This document shows positions 16,351 through 23,369 of a stretch of DNA of 50,254 nucleotides, in pieces. Source of the stretch: Streptomyces beigongshangae (GTDB taxonomy: Bacteria > Actinomycetota > Actinomycetes > Streptomycetales > Streptomycetaceae); NCBI RefSeq assembly GCF_019710745.1, contig NZ_JAHKJW010000036.1, positions 33,064 to 83,317 on the forward strand. Reading direction: 5' to 3'. The position numbers were made by a program, and so were the translations under genes. How positions within the stretch are numbered: the stretch's first letter is position 1; each line of letters opens with the position of its first letter. The notes under the pieces were generated by a model. The model did no database searches, had not been told where the DNA came from, and saw nothing but the letters and a program-made list of their open reading frames with translations.

Positions 16351-17137
16351 CGTCGACCAGTGCCTTCACGGCGCCGATGCCGGACACCGGAGCGCAGACC
16401 GGCTCGCCCCGGGTGTCCAGGCCCAGTGCGCACGGCACGCCCAGGCCGGCCAGTTGCGGCGGGAGTTCGTCCTCCCCGCTGACGACGGTCGTGCGGACCG
16501 CGTTCCGCCGGGCGGGTTCCATGAACTGCAGCAGGTGCTTGAGGGAACGGCAGGCGGGGCAGTCGTCGGAGACGTAGAGCCGCACGGAGTCCACGGGGTC
16601 GTGGCAGACCTGTGCCGCCGCTCCGGAGGTCTTCCCGGCCCGGCGGTCGAGGGCCCGTACGACTCCGTGGGTGACCGCGGCCGACAGCAGGGCGGTGGCC
16701 GTGCGGACCAGGTGCCGGTGCCCCGGGGCCGCCACCAGTGCCGCGGCCGCAATGAGGGACGCGGACGCGTTGGCCCCGATGTGCGTCCGTCCGATCGCGG
16801 CCAGGCGCGCGGTTCCGAAGCACGCGCACTTCGCCCCTTTCGTACGGTGGGCGACCACGGTCAGGGCGGCGTAGGTCCCCATCGGGGCCAGCGCGGCGAA
16901 CCGGCCGGGTGCGGCGAGGGTCGCGGCCGCGGCGGCCAGTTCGCCGGCTCCGACGATTTTCGCGCCGCCGGGCGCCGCGAGCGGTCCCGAGTCCAAGGGC
17001 CAGTCGAGTTCCTCGGCGGGGGTGATCACCTTGGCGACGCCGGAGACCACCAGGGGGCCGGCGAGTGCGGCCACCGCGATGTCGGGCAGCAGGCGCCGGT
17101 ACGTCCGGCCAAGGGTGACTCGTAGGGTGAGTCGCAA
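16310..17137 (-). CDS. MauE/DoxX-like membrane protein fused to a thioredoxin-like CPAC domain
   Basis: The 275-aa protein begins with four hydrophobic segments (about 18-38, 61-95, 122-138, 145-162) and the MauE signature KCACFG (103-108). The C-terminal part (about 180-275) resembles a thioredoxin fold with YVSDDCPACRSLKHLL, giving the redox pair Cys193/Cys196. MauE-type proteins support disulfide formation in partner proteins. In a cluster whose products have six cysteines, a role in oxidative folding is the natural reading. TTG start with GGAGG 8 bp upstream, 5 bp after the RRE gene stop. Confidence 0.8.
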   Translation of the reverse strand: MRLTLRVTLGRTYRRLLPDIAVAALAGPLVVSGVAKVITPAEELDWPLDSGPLAAPGGAKIVGAGELAAAAATLAAPGRFAALAPMGTYAALTVVAHRTKGAKCACFGTARLAAIGRTHIGANASASLIAAAALVAAPGHRHLVRTATALLSAAVTHGVVRALDRRAGKTSGAAAQVCHDPVDSVRLYVSDDCPACRSLKHLLQFMEPARRNAVRTTVVSGEDELPPQLAGLGVPCALGLDTRGEPVCAPVSGIGAVKALVDGVTLGAPAVRRAG

Positions 17138-17142
17138 GGGAC

Positions 17143-17550
17143 CTACCTCCGGTGGGTGTCCGGCGCGGCGGTGCCCGCCGGGTCGGTTGTCGACGGACGG
17201 TCGGCGGGGGCGGCGGAGGACTCCGCGTCATATGGGGCGGACGCGGCGGACTCCGCGTCATGCGGGGCGGGCGCGGCCGCTCGCCCCGCCGCGGGCGCCG
17301 TCTCCAGCCAGCCGGCCGCCACCAGCTCCTGGCTCAGGCGCCGTACCGCTTCGCCGGCCGGACCCGTACCGGGGCCGGGGGGCCCGTGGCTGAGCAGGCG
17401 TTCGACGACGTGTGCCTCCTGCTCCCCGCATTCGGTGATACTCAGCGTCGGGGCGTGGACCAGGACGGCTCCGCCGAACGGCAGTGGGGTGCACCGCACA
17501 TGGGGCGCGAGCCGCAATCCGTCCCGGTGGGAGGTGCTGGAAGTGGGCAT
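17143..17550 (-). CDS. PqqD-like RRE (leader-binding) protein, lasso B1-like
   Basis: A 135-aa protein whose residues about 12-90 fit the PqqD/RRE wing-helix fold: LRLAPHVRCTPLPFGGAVLVHAPTLSITECGEQEAHVVERLLSHG...AVRRLSQELVAAGWLE. Such domains bind the leader of a precursor peptide and deliver it to the modifying enzyme. The last 45 residues are an Ala/Pro/Asp tail with an internal duplication (DAESAASAP/DAESSAAPA). ATG at 17550 chosen for its GAGG; it follows the stop of the asparagine-synthetase-like gene by 2 bp. An upstream in-frame ATG at 17568 lacks a binding site. Confidence 0.75.
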   Translation of the reverse strand: MPTSSTSHRDGLRLAPHVRCTPLPFGGAVLVHAPTLSITECGEQEAHVVERLLSHGPPGPGTGPAGEAVRRLSQELVAAGWLETAPAAGRAAAPAPHDAESAASAPYDAESSAAPADRPSTTDPAGTAAPDTHRR

Positions 17551-17552
17551 GG

Positions 17553-19028
17553 TCAGCCTCGCAGCCATCGGTCGAGCCAGACCGTCCTGAGCAGGACCAG
17601 GGCCTGGGCGCTGAGGTCACGGCCGTCCCGCAGGATGCCGATGAGGGCGGTCGGGTCGATCAGGCCCAGGTCCGCCAGCGCGCTTCCGCGCCCGAGTTCG
17701 GCGATGACCTTGGACCGCTCGCGGTGCAGGTGCTCGGCGGCCGCCGGCCGCAGCCAGTGGCGCGGGGCGCTCTTCCGTACGCCCTCGACGCGGTGCGCGG
17801 CGACGGCCGTCCGCATGGGGACGTGGGACTGGAAGCAACCGTCCCGGATCCGTCCGAGCCGGGCCGGTGGCAGCGCGCCCACCGAGGCGAGCACCCGGGG
17901 GTCCAGCGCCGGCAGGTGTGCGTCGCTGTCGCCGTACTCGGCCGACGCGGCGTCCGCCCGGCCGACGACGGACGGCAGGGCCTCCAGGTGCTCGCGCCAG
18001 ACCGCCAGCGAACCGCGCCGGGCCGCGTCGAGCGCCTCCCGGCCCTTGTCGGTGAGGCCGGGCATCCGGTCCGCGCCGGTCGGCGAGGGCGGCGGGGGCG
18101 CGCTCACGGGCTGGCTGTCGGGCAGGTCGGCCGCCGCCCGGCCCGGATCGTGCACGACGCCCTTGTCGAGGAGGGCGCGTGCCTGCGAGAGCGTGGGCAG
18201 GGTGCCGGAGACATGGAAGGGCTCGCAGGTCAGCAGCCGCCAGCCGCGCGGACCGAGGGCCGCGTCGGGCAGTCTCGCCGACATCAGCGGATCCAGCAGT
18301 GCTCCGCTCACCACGGGAAGCCCGGTGTGGGCGCCGAGCCGTTCGGTCAGCAGCCGGGGCACCTCGGTGTCCGGCAGCGGCGGGAAGGGTTCCTCCCCGG
18401 TGACGCGGTGGTGGTCCAGCAGTTCCAGCAGGTCCAGCCGCACCCGTTCGCAGCGCAGTCCCGGAATCCGGGGCGGCACCGAGCCGCCGGGCCGGGGTCC
18501 GAGGTCGGCGTGCACCAGCAACGGCCGGTGCCCCGCCCGCAGCGCGCAGACCGCGACGAACGCCGAGGAGAGCCCTCCGCTGTAGGCGATCGCGTACGGG
18601 CGGGCCAGCGAGTCGAGTGCCCGGCCCACGGCTCGTACGGGGGTACGCCGGGTCATAGGAGCCTCCGGCCGGTGTCGGCTCACCCGGACACCTTCGCGGT
18701 CCAGTCGTACCGTCACTCCGGTGGCCAGGCGGTGCACGCCCGGCAGGGGGGTGCTGTCCGGCGCCGGGGCCGAGCCGAGGGCCATGGCGAGCAGCGTTCC
18801 CGGATCCGGTGGGGGCGGAGGTCCTCCCTCGTGGAAGTCGGCCGGCTCGCCGCTCCACTCCAGCCGGCCGTGGCCGACCCGGTAGTACAGCGGTGCCCCA
18901 CCGGGCAGGTCCCGTCGCAGTTCGAACGCCGTGCCGGTGCCGACGGCGATCGCGCCCAGGGGTTCCGCGGCGAGTGCCGGCCGGCTGCGGCGCACCCGGC
19001 CGTCCGCGAATTCGACGACGTCACGCAC
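17553..19028 (-). CDS. Asparagine-synthetase-like protein (lasso cyclase C homologue)
   Basis: About 491 aa. The N-terminal part resembles the glutaminase-like half of AsnB without the nucleophilic Cys (APLYYRVGHGRLEWSGEPADF). The synthetase half starts with the PP-loop AIAYSGGLSSAFVA. In asparagine synthetases and lasso cyclases this motif is normally SGGxDS; here the Asp is Ser, so ATP handling may differ. The known family reaction is adenylation of a carboxylate followed by amide or lactam formation. GTG 19028 chosen for GGAAGG 8 bp upstream; GTG 19037 is the alternative. It overlaps the B2-like gene and is followed closely by the RRE gene, so the three are one operon as in lasso clusters. 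Confidence 0.8.
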   Translation of the reverse strand: MRDVVEFADGRVRRSRPALAAEPLGAIAVGTGTAFELRRDLPGGAPLYYRVGHGRLEWSGEPADFHEGGPPPPPDPGTLLAMALGSAPAPDSTPLPGVHRLATGVTVRLDREGVRVSRHRPEAPMTRRTPVRAVGRALDSLARPYAIAYSGGLSSAFVAVCALRAGHRPLLVHADLGPRPGGSVPPRIPGLRCERVRLDLLELLDHHRVTGEEPFPPLPDTEVPRLLTERLGAHTGLPVVSGALLDPLMSARLPDAALGPRGWRLLTCEPFHVSGTLPTLSQARALLDKGVVHDPGRAAADLPDSQPVSAPPPPSPTGADRMPGLTDKGREALDAARRGSLAVWREHLEALPSVVGRADAASAEYGDSDAHLPALDPRVLASVGALPPARLGRIRDGCFQSHVPMRTAVAAHRVEGVRKSAPRHWLRPAAAEHLHRERSKVIAELGRGSALADLGLIDPTALIGILRDGRDLSAQALVLLRTVWLDRWLRG

Positions 19029-19437
19029 TGTGCTCACCTTCCGGGGTGTTCGTGTAGATCTCGACGTACTCCTCTTCCACCGGGAGCGAGGTGCTGAGGA
19101 CGTCGCCGCCGCACCGCACCCAGGCGTAGAAGCCCGCCGGTGGCAGGGCCGGTGCGACCTCCCTGCCGAGGTGGAACGAGGCGGGGAAGCCCATCCGGCG
19201 CAGGCCGACCGTCAGATAGACCGCGTCCTCCACCGGGTCCAGGAAGCCGACGGTCAGTCGCTGGACCGTACGGAGACCGGACACGGCGGACCGCGCGCGT
19301 CCCACCGGCCCGGAGCGGCGGGCCGCGGCCCGGGGCCAGGAGGCGAATTCGAATTTACCGGCGTCTCGCCGGGAAGATTCCAGGAACACTTTTCCCGCGC
19401 GCGCCGATCGCAGTAGCTCCGACACATTCGTCAACAT
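19021..19437 (-). CDS. Lasso B2-like (transglutaminase-fold) protein lacking Cys and His
   Basis: The 138-aa protein lines up with the C-terminal part of lasso leader peptidases (B2): DAVYLTVGLRRMGFPASFHLG corresponds to the helix after the nucleophile, and PPAGFYAWVRCGGDVL to the AHAWVE segment. The catalytic Cys position is Pro68 and the His position is Tyr104. It therefore looks catalytically dead and may act as scaffold or leader-holding partner of the RRE protein. ATG at 19437 with AAGGTG 8 bp upstream. Its end overlaps the start of the next gene by about 8 bp. Homology is weak and based on pattern only. Confidence 0.6.
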   Translation of the reverse strand: MLTNVSELLRSARAGKVFLESSRRDAGKFEFASWPRAAARRSGPVGRARSAVSGLRTVQRLTVGFLDPVEDAVYLTVGLRRMGFPASFHLGREVAPALPPAGFYAWVRCGGDVLSTSLPVEEEYVEIYTNTPEGEHSA

Positions 19438-19460
19438 TCCCGCGCACCTTTTCTGTCGCC

Positions 19461-19495
19461 GTTCGCCGTTCGTTGTTCGTTGTTCGTTGTTCGCC
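19461..19495. repeat. Five 7-bp tandem repeats between precursor and enzyme genes
   Basis: The heptamers GTTCGCC, GTTCGTT (three times) and GTTCGCC follow each other without spacing, 24 bp upstream of the B2-like start. They may be a protein-binding array or slippage product. They lie just after the hairpin at 19523-19558 in the direction of transcription. Confidence 0.75.
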
Positions 19496-19522
19496 GTTGC
19501 CGTGTTCCGCATCCGGTCCGGT

Positions 19523-19558
19523 GGTGCCGTCGGCGACCGCTCGGCCGCCGACGGCACC
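19523..19558 (-). terminator. Hairpin between second precursor and B2-like gene (probable attenuator)
   Basis: A perfect 13-bp stem (GGTGCCGTCGGCG with its complement) encloses a 10-base loop and starts 8 bp after the stop of the second precursor. In RiPP operons such a hairpin commonly lowers expression of the enzymes relative to the precursors and protects the short mRNA. Partial readthrough is inferred because no other promoter is obvious. Confidence 0.65.
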
Positions 19559-19566
19559 GGTGAACG

Positions 19567-19740
19567 TCAGGGTGTCTCGCACTCCCACCATTCACAGACG
19601 AGACCGGAGCAGCAGTCGCTGTCCCAGATGCAGACCGCTCCGTTCGGGCTGCACGCCTCGGCGACCCCAGTGGGCTCCGAGAACATGTGCTGCTGAAGAC
19701 CGCCGGCGGAAATCCGCTCGGCCACGGAAACACCCGTCAT
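19567..19740 (-). CDS. Knottin-like RiPP precursor peptide 2 (57 aa, six Cys)
   Basis: The sequence starts MTGVSVAERISAGGLQQHMF, continues SEPTGVAEA, and ends in a six-cysteine core with spacing C-x6-C-x5-CC-x4-C-x4-C (Cys30 to Cys54), followed by ETP. This is the inhibitor-cystine-knot framework. The core contains WDSDCC and CEWWEC. Leader residues 1-29 differ from precursor 1 at four positions, while the loops of the core differ much more. AAAGGA lies 6 bp before the ATG. It sits 34 bp after precursor 1 and before the hairpin. I know of no described product with this sequence. Confidence 0.85.
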   Translation of the reverse strand: MTGVSVAERISAGGLQQHMFSEPTGVAEACSPNGAVCIWDSDCCSGLVCEWWECETP

Positions 19741-19774
19741 GGCTTTTCCTTTCCTCGGGTGGGGGGCCGACCGC

Positions 19775-19945
19775 TCAGGCGCGGCAGGTCCACCACTCAC
19801 AGAAGCGCGGGTTGCAGCAGTCGGAGTCGAACCAGCAGCTCTGACCGGGGAGCTTGCACTCCTCGGCGACCGCGGTGGGCTCCGAGAACATGTGCTGCTG
19901 GAGACCGCCGGCAGCTATGCGCTCGGCCACAGAAACACCATTCAT
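19775..19945 (-). CDS. Knottin-like RiPP precursor peptide 1 (56 aa, six Cys)
   Basis: The sequence starts MNGVSVAERIAAGGLQQHMF, continues SEPTAVAEE, and ends in a core with the same spacing C-x6-C-x5-CC-x4-C-x4-C (Cys30 to Cys54) followed by RA. Conserved core parts are the aromatic-DSDCC and CEWW segments. The leader has no hydrophobic stretch, so this is not a Sec signal. F20-S-E-P23 resembles the YxxP motif by which lasso leaders bind the RRE. A GG pair at 13-14 is present, but the exporter has no C39 domain. GAGAGGGA precedes the ATG at 19945. First gene of the leftward operon. Confidence 0.85.
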   Translation of the reverse strand: MNGVSVAERIAAGGLQQHMFSEPTAVAEECKLPGQSCWFDSDCCNPRFCEWWTCRA

Positions 19946-20055
19946 TGTTTCCCTCTCGATTGTGGACGGCTGGATCACCCCATACCGCCCTGTCCCGTTT
20001 CTTCGTCGAAATGACGTTAGGAGCCCTTCTGTCGGCGCGGCAATTCTTTCGTCCC

Positions 20056-20095
20056 GTCCCGGACTGTCCCGGACCGTCCGGGACCGTTCCGGACC
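20056..20095. promoter_or_regulatory. Four 10-bp iterons in the divergent RiPP promoter
   Basis: Four contiguous decamers fit the consensus GTYCSGGACY, the first preceded by an extra GTCCC. The 10-bp period puts all copies on one face of the helix. They lie between the precursor operon (leftward, start 19945) and the kinase-like gene (rightward, start 20154). This is the most likely binding site for the pathway regulator; which protein binds is unknown. Confidence 0.65.
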
Positions 20096-20153
20096 ATTAC
20101 GGCCGAGAAATTACGGGCAGATGTCTTGACGTGCCGGCCGGATGGGGATTTCC

Positions 20154-21641
20154 ATGAGATCCGTGAATTTCAGCGCCATTCCCATGGAGCGCGGCGGCGC
20201 GCTGTGTCTACTGGTCCTCGACGACGGAACGCGCTGGGGATTTCCCGATCACCGGCATTCTGAGCCGGACGGGGCGAATTCCTGGGTCCGGGACCGTTGG
20301 GGGGTGGAGGTCGGGGTGCTGGACGCCCTGCGGCTCCCCGCGGAGACCTCGGCCGGTGGTGGCGCGGACGCGCCGGCCGCGTACCTCTTCGTGCACGAGG
20401 CACGCGGCGCCCCGGCGGCCCTGCCCGCCGGGGCGCGCTGGGCGCCGGTGGCGGAGCTCGCCGATCCGCGTCGCGCCCGGCCCGGCCACCACCGGATGCT
20501 CGGTCTCTGGTCCGCGGACCGGGACCACCGCGAGCGGGACGGGTGGCTGCCCTGGCAGCACCCCGGCTGGTTCGCCATGGCCGTCGCATGGGCGGTGGAG
20601 GAACTGCGCGGGCTCGGCATCGAGACGGTCGGTCCGGTCCGGCAGGACGGCTTCCGGGCCTGGTCCGCCCAGCTTCTGTTCCCGACCTCGGCCGGTCTCG
20701 TCCACCTCAAGGCGAGCCCACCGCCGCACGCCCACGAACCCGCGCTGACCCGGCTGCTGGCCGGCTGGTTCCCCGGCGCGGTGCCCTCCGTGCTCGCCTG
20801 GGACACCGGCAGGCGTCTGATGCTGACCTCGGACTTCGGCCCCGTGCGCCACACCGGGGACGCGGCCCGCACCGTCGCCGACTTCCGGAGGGTGGCCCGG
20901 CGGATCGGCCTGATCCAGCGGGAGTCGGCGGCCAGGTCGGAGGAGATCGCCGCCACCGGCTGCCCCGGGCATCGGCTCGCCCGGCTGCCGGACCTGTTCG
21001 AGAACCTCGTCGCCCAGGTCTCCGCCGAGCCGGGCGGGCTGACCCCGCAGGAGTCGGCGGGGCTGCGGCGGCTCGCCCCCGACCTGGCCCGCGACTGCGC
21101 GCGTCTGGAACTCCTCGGCATCCCGGACTCGCTCGTCCACCACGACCTGTGGCGGGGCAACTTCCGGGTCGACGGCGACGACGTGCTGCTGTTCGACTGG
21201 GCCGACAGCGTGTCGACCCACCCGTTCCTCCAACTGGACGTCCTGCTGCGGGACCTGGCCGGTGCGCCGGGCCAGGCCGCGGCCCGTGAAGAGGTCATCG
21301 ACAGCTATCTGGCGGTCTGGGCCGGGCGGCGGCCGCCGGCGGAGCTGCGGGAGGGCGTCGCCCGTGCGGCAGCCGTCGCCCCGATCAGCCGCGCCCTGCT
21401 CATGCGTGACCGCCTGGCCGGGGCTCCCCCGCGGATCCGCCACCGCTACCGGGGGGCGGTCGCGGCGCCGCTGCGTGCCTGCCTCGCCGGCGCCGGACGA
21501 GGACGCACACCCCATTCCGCCGCACGAGGGAACCGAGGAGACACATGCCCAGCCGACCGCTCGCCCCGGCCACCGTCCGGCACTTCGTCCGACACGCCGT
21601 CCGGACCACCGTCACCGGTGCCGCCGTCCTCGCCCTGCTGA
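20154..21641 (+). CDS. APH-fold phosphotransferase-like protein with extra N-terminal domain
   Basis: The 495-aa protein has a C-terminal aminoglycoside-phosphotransferase/choline-kinase fold: the Brenner-type loop LVHHDLWRGNF and the metal-binding segment VLLFDWADS. The N-terminal 120 residues (GGALCLLVLDDGTRWGFPDH to WAPVAELADP) look like a degenerate NUDIX fold. ATG at 20154 is preceded by GGGGA; an ATG at 20142 has no site. The last 97 bp overlap the next gene, and the tail after RACLAGAGRG is low in complexity, so the original end may have been earlier. Divergent to the precursor operon and sharing its regulatory region. A substrate among the RiPP products or a self-protection role is possible; neither is shown. 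Confidence 0.7.
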   Translation: MRSVNFSAIPMERGGALCLLVLDDGTRWGFPDHRHSEPDGANSWVRDRWGVEVGVLDALRLPAETSAGGGADAPAAYLFVHEARGAPAALPAGARWAPVAELADPRRARPGHHRMLGLWSADRDHRERDGWLPWQHPGWFAMAVAWAVEELRGLGIETVGPVRQDGFRAWSAQLLFPTSAGLVHLKASPPPHAHEPALTRLLAGWFPGAVPSVLAWDTGRRLMLTSDFGPVRHTGDAARTVADFRRVARRIGLIQRESAARSEEIAATGCPGHRLARLPDLFENLVAQVSAEPGGLTPQESAGLRRLAPDLARDCARLELLGIPDSLVHHDLWRGNFRVDGDDVLLFDWADSVSTHPFLQLDVLLRDLAGAPGQAAAREEVIDSYLAVWAGRRPPAELREGVARAAAVAPISRALLMRDRLAGAPPRIRHRYRGAVAAPLRACLAGAGRGRTPHSAARGNRGDTCPADRSPRPPSGTSSDTPSGPPSPVPPSSPC

Positions 21642-23164
21642 CGCCGCCCCCCGGTGCGGCTGCCGCCCGCGCGGATCGGCTGCCGCACCGGCAGGGCGTG
21701 CACTGGCAGCCGTGCGATCGGATACTCCACCCCGCTCCCCCGCTGGACCCGGACATCGCCGACTGCGCGGTGCGGCAGGTGCCGCGGGACCACACGCGCC
21801 CGGGTGGGGAGACCGTGGGCGTGGTCATGCTCCGGCACCGGGCGACGGACCCGGCCCGCCGCCTGGGCAGCCTCTTCGTCAACCCGGGCGGTCCCGGCCA
21901 GTCGGGACTGCACTTCGCCTACCGTGCGCAGAAGTACCTGACACCCGAGGTCCTCGCGCGGTACGACGTGATCGGCTTCGACCCGCGCGGGGTGGGACAG
22001 AGCGCGGCCGTGAAGTGCTTCGCCAGTCAGGAGGAGGCGGACACCGCGCTCGAAGGGAAACGCGAAGCGCCGCTGACCCGCGCCGAGACGGCGGCGACAC
22101 TGCGTGCCGGGCGGACCTACACCGCTGCCTGCGCCCGCGCCGGCGGCCCGCTGCTCGCGCACATGAGCACTGCCGACGTCGCACGCGACCTGGAACTGCT
22201 GCGCCGGGGCGTCGGCGCCGACCGCCTGAACTTCGCCGGGTTCTCCTACGGCTCGATGATCGGCGCCACGTACGCCAATCTCTTTCCGGGCCGCACCGGC
22301 GCGCTGATCCTGGACGGCAACGTCGATCCCCTGCTGCGCATGACGAACGGCCTCGAGTACGACCGGCGGCGCGCCGCCGGCGCGGAGGAGGTCCTGACGG
22401 CGTTTCTGCGCAGGTGCGCTCGGAACCAGGAGAAATGCGCCTTCGGCGCGGGAGACCCCGTCGCGGCCTTCGACGCGATCCGCCGCCGGCTGCGGCAGGG
22501 GCCACTGGCCCTGCCGGACGGGAGGACGGTCGACTTCGGCGGCTTCGGCGAGCAGGTGCTCGGCAGGCTGTCGGCGGGCGACCTGCCCGGACTGGCCGGC
22601 CTGCTGGACGCTCTGCACGGCGCCGTCCTCAAGGCGTCGGCGCCGCGTTCGAAGGCGGCGGACCGCCAGGCATCCGCTGCCGTGCCCGGGCCCGGGCCCC
22701 TCCAGGAGAGGTCCGCCTACCGGGGGAACGACTCCGCCGATGCCGTGAACTGCGGCGAGAAGCCGTACGGCTTGCGTGCGGGAGCATGGCCGGCGCTGGC
22801 GGAGCGGTGGGAGCGGACCAGTCCGACCTTCGGGCGGGCGCAGGCCTTCGACGCCCTGCCCTGCGCCACCTGGCCCGTGCCGGCGGGCCACGGCACGGGG
22901 GCCTACGCCGGCCCCTGGGACCGCCCTGTCGCGCGCACGGCGCTGGTCGTCGGCAACCGGCTCGACCCCGTCACCCCCTACTCCTTCGCCGTGGCCATGG
23001 CCGCCCTGCTGTCCGACGCCCGTCTGGTCGGCGCCGACATGTACGGGCACACCGCCATGGGGCTCAACAAGTGCGTGGACCGCCTGGCCACCCGATATCT
23101 GACCGAGGGCGCCGTGCCCGCCCCCGGAACGGTGTGTCCGGCGGACGCCCCGCCCCTGGGCTGA
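21545..23164 (+). CDS. Secreted alpha/beta-hydrolase, tripeptidyl aminopeptidase (S33) type
   Basis: A 539-aa exported protein with a signal peptide (about 1-45, ending in AAA-ARA). The fold and motifs match Streptomyces tripeptidyl aminopeptidases: oxyanion region FVNPGGPGQSG, nucleophile GFSYGSMIG, acid LVVGNRLDPVTP, His in MYGHTAMG, and C-terminal TAP-like domain. These enzymes remove N-terminal peptides outside the cell. GAGGAGAC precedes the ATG. Its position behind the kinase-like gene and divergent to the precursors makes it a candidate for trimming the exported peptides, but such enzymes also occur as general peptidases. Confidence 0.8.
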   Translation: MPSRPLAPATVRHFVRHAVRTTVTGAAVLALLTPPPGAAAARADRLPHRQGVHWQPCDRILHPAPPLDPDIADCAVRQVPRDHTRPGGETVGVVMLRHRATDPARRLGSLFVNPGGPGQSGLHFAYRAQKYLTPEVLARYDVIGFDPRGVGQSAAVKCFASQEEADTALEGKREAPLTRAETAATLRAGRTYTAACARAGGPLLAHMSTADVARDLELLRRGVGADRLNFAGFSYGSMIGATYANLFPGRTGALILDGNVDPLLRMTNGLEYDRRRAAGAEEVLTAFLRRCARNQEKCAFGAGDPVAAFDAIRRRLRQGPLALPDGRTVDFGGFGEQVLGRLSAGDLPGLAGLLDALHGAVLKASAPRSKAADRQASAAVPGPGPLQERSAYRGNDSADAVNCGEKPYGLRAGAWPALAERWERTSPTFGRAQAFDALPCATWPVPAGHGTGAYAGPWDRPVARTALVVGNRLDPVTPYSFAVAMAALLSDARLVGADMYGHTAMGLNKCVDRLATRYLTEGAVPAPGTVCPADAPPLG

Positions 23165-23369
23165 GCATCCGGCCGTGCTGCGGAGTGGGCAGGACCGCCG
23201 GACCGGAACCCGGTGCAACCACGGCCTCTCGCAGCGTGTCCCTACTGATGGAGCGGGATGCACCCGGCGGTCCGGCTCGGATCCGACCCGAGCGGTTCCG
23301 TCACTCCGGATCGGGAGGGTGGCCATGGCGGAGGACGCGGCGGACGGCAGGCAGGGAAGAACCACGCCC

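Noticed and set aside
19567..19945. Reading the two short peptides as secreted defensin-like proteins with Sec signals
   Set aside because: The leader has no hydrophobic core and no basic n-region, and the neighbours are RiPP enzymes.
19775..19945. Classical lasso-peptide core
   Set aside because: No Gly/Cys start with Asp/Glu at 7-9 follows a Thr at the penultimate leader position; the only 9-residue ring option (Gly14-Glu22) lies in the part identical between paralogues, typical of a leader.
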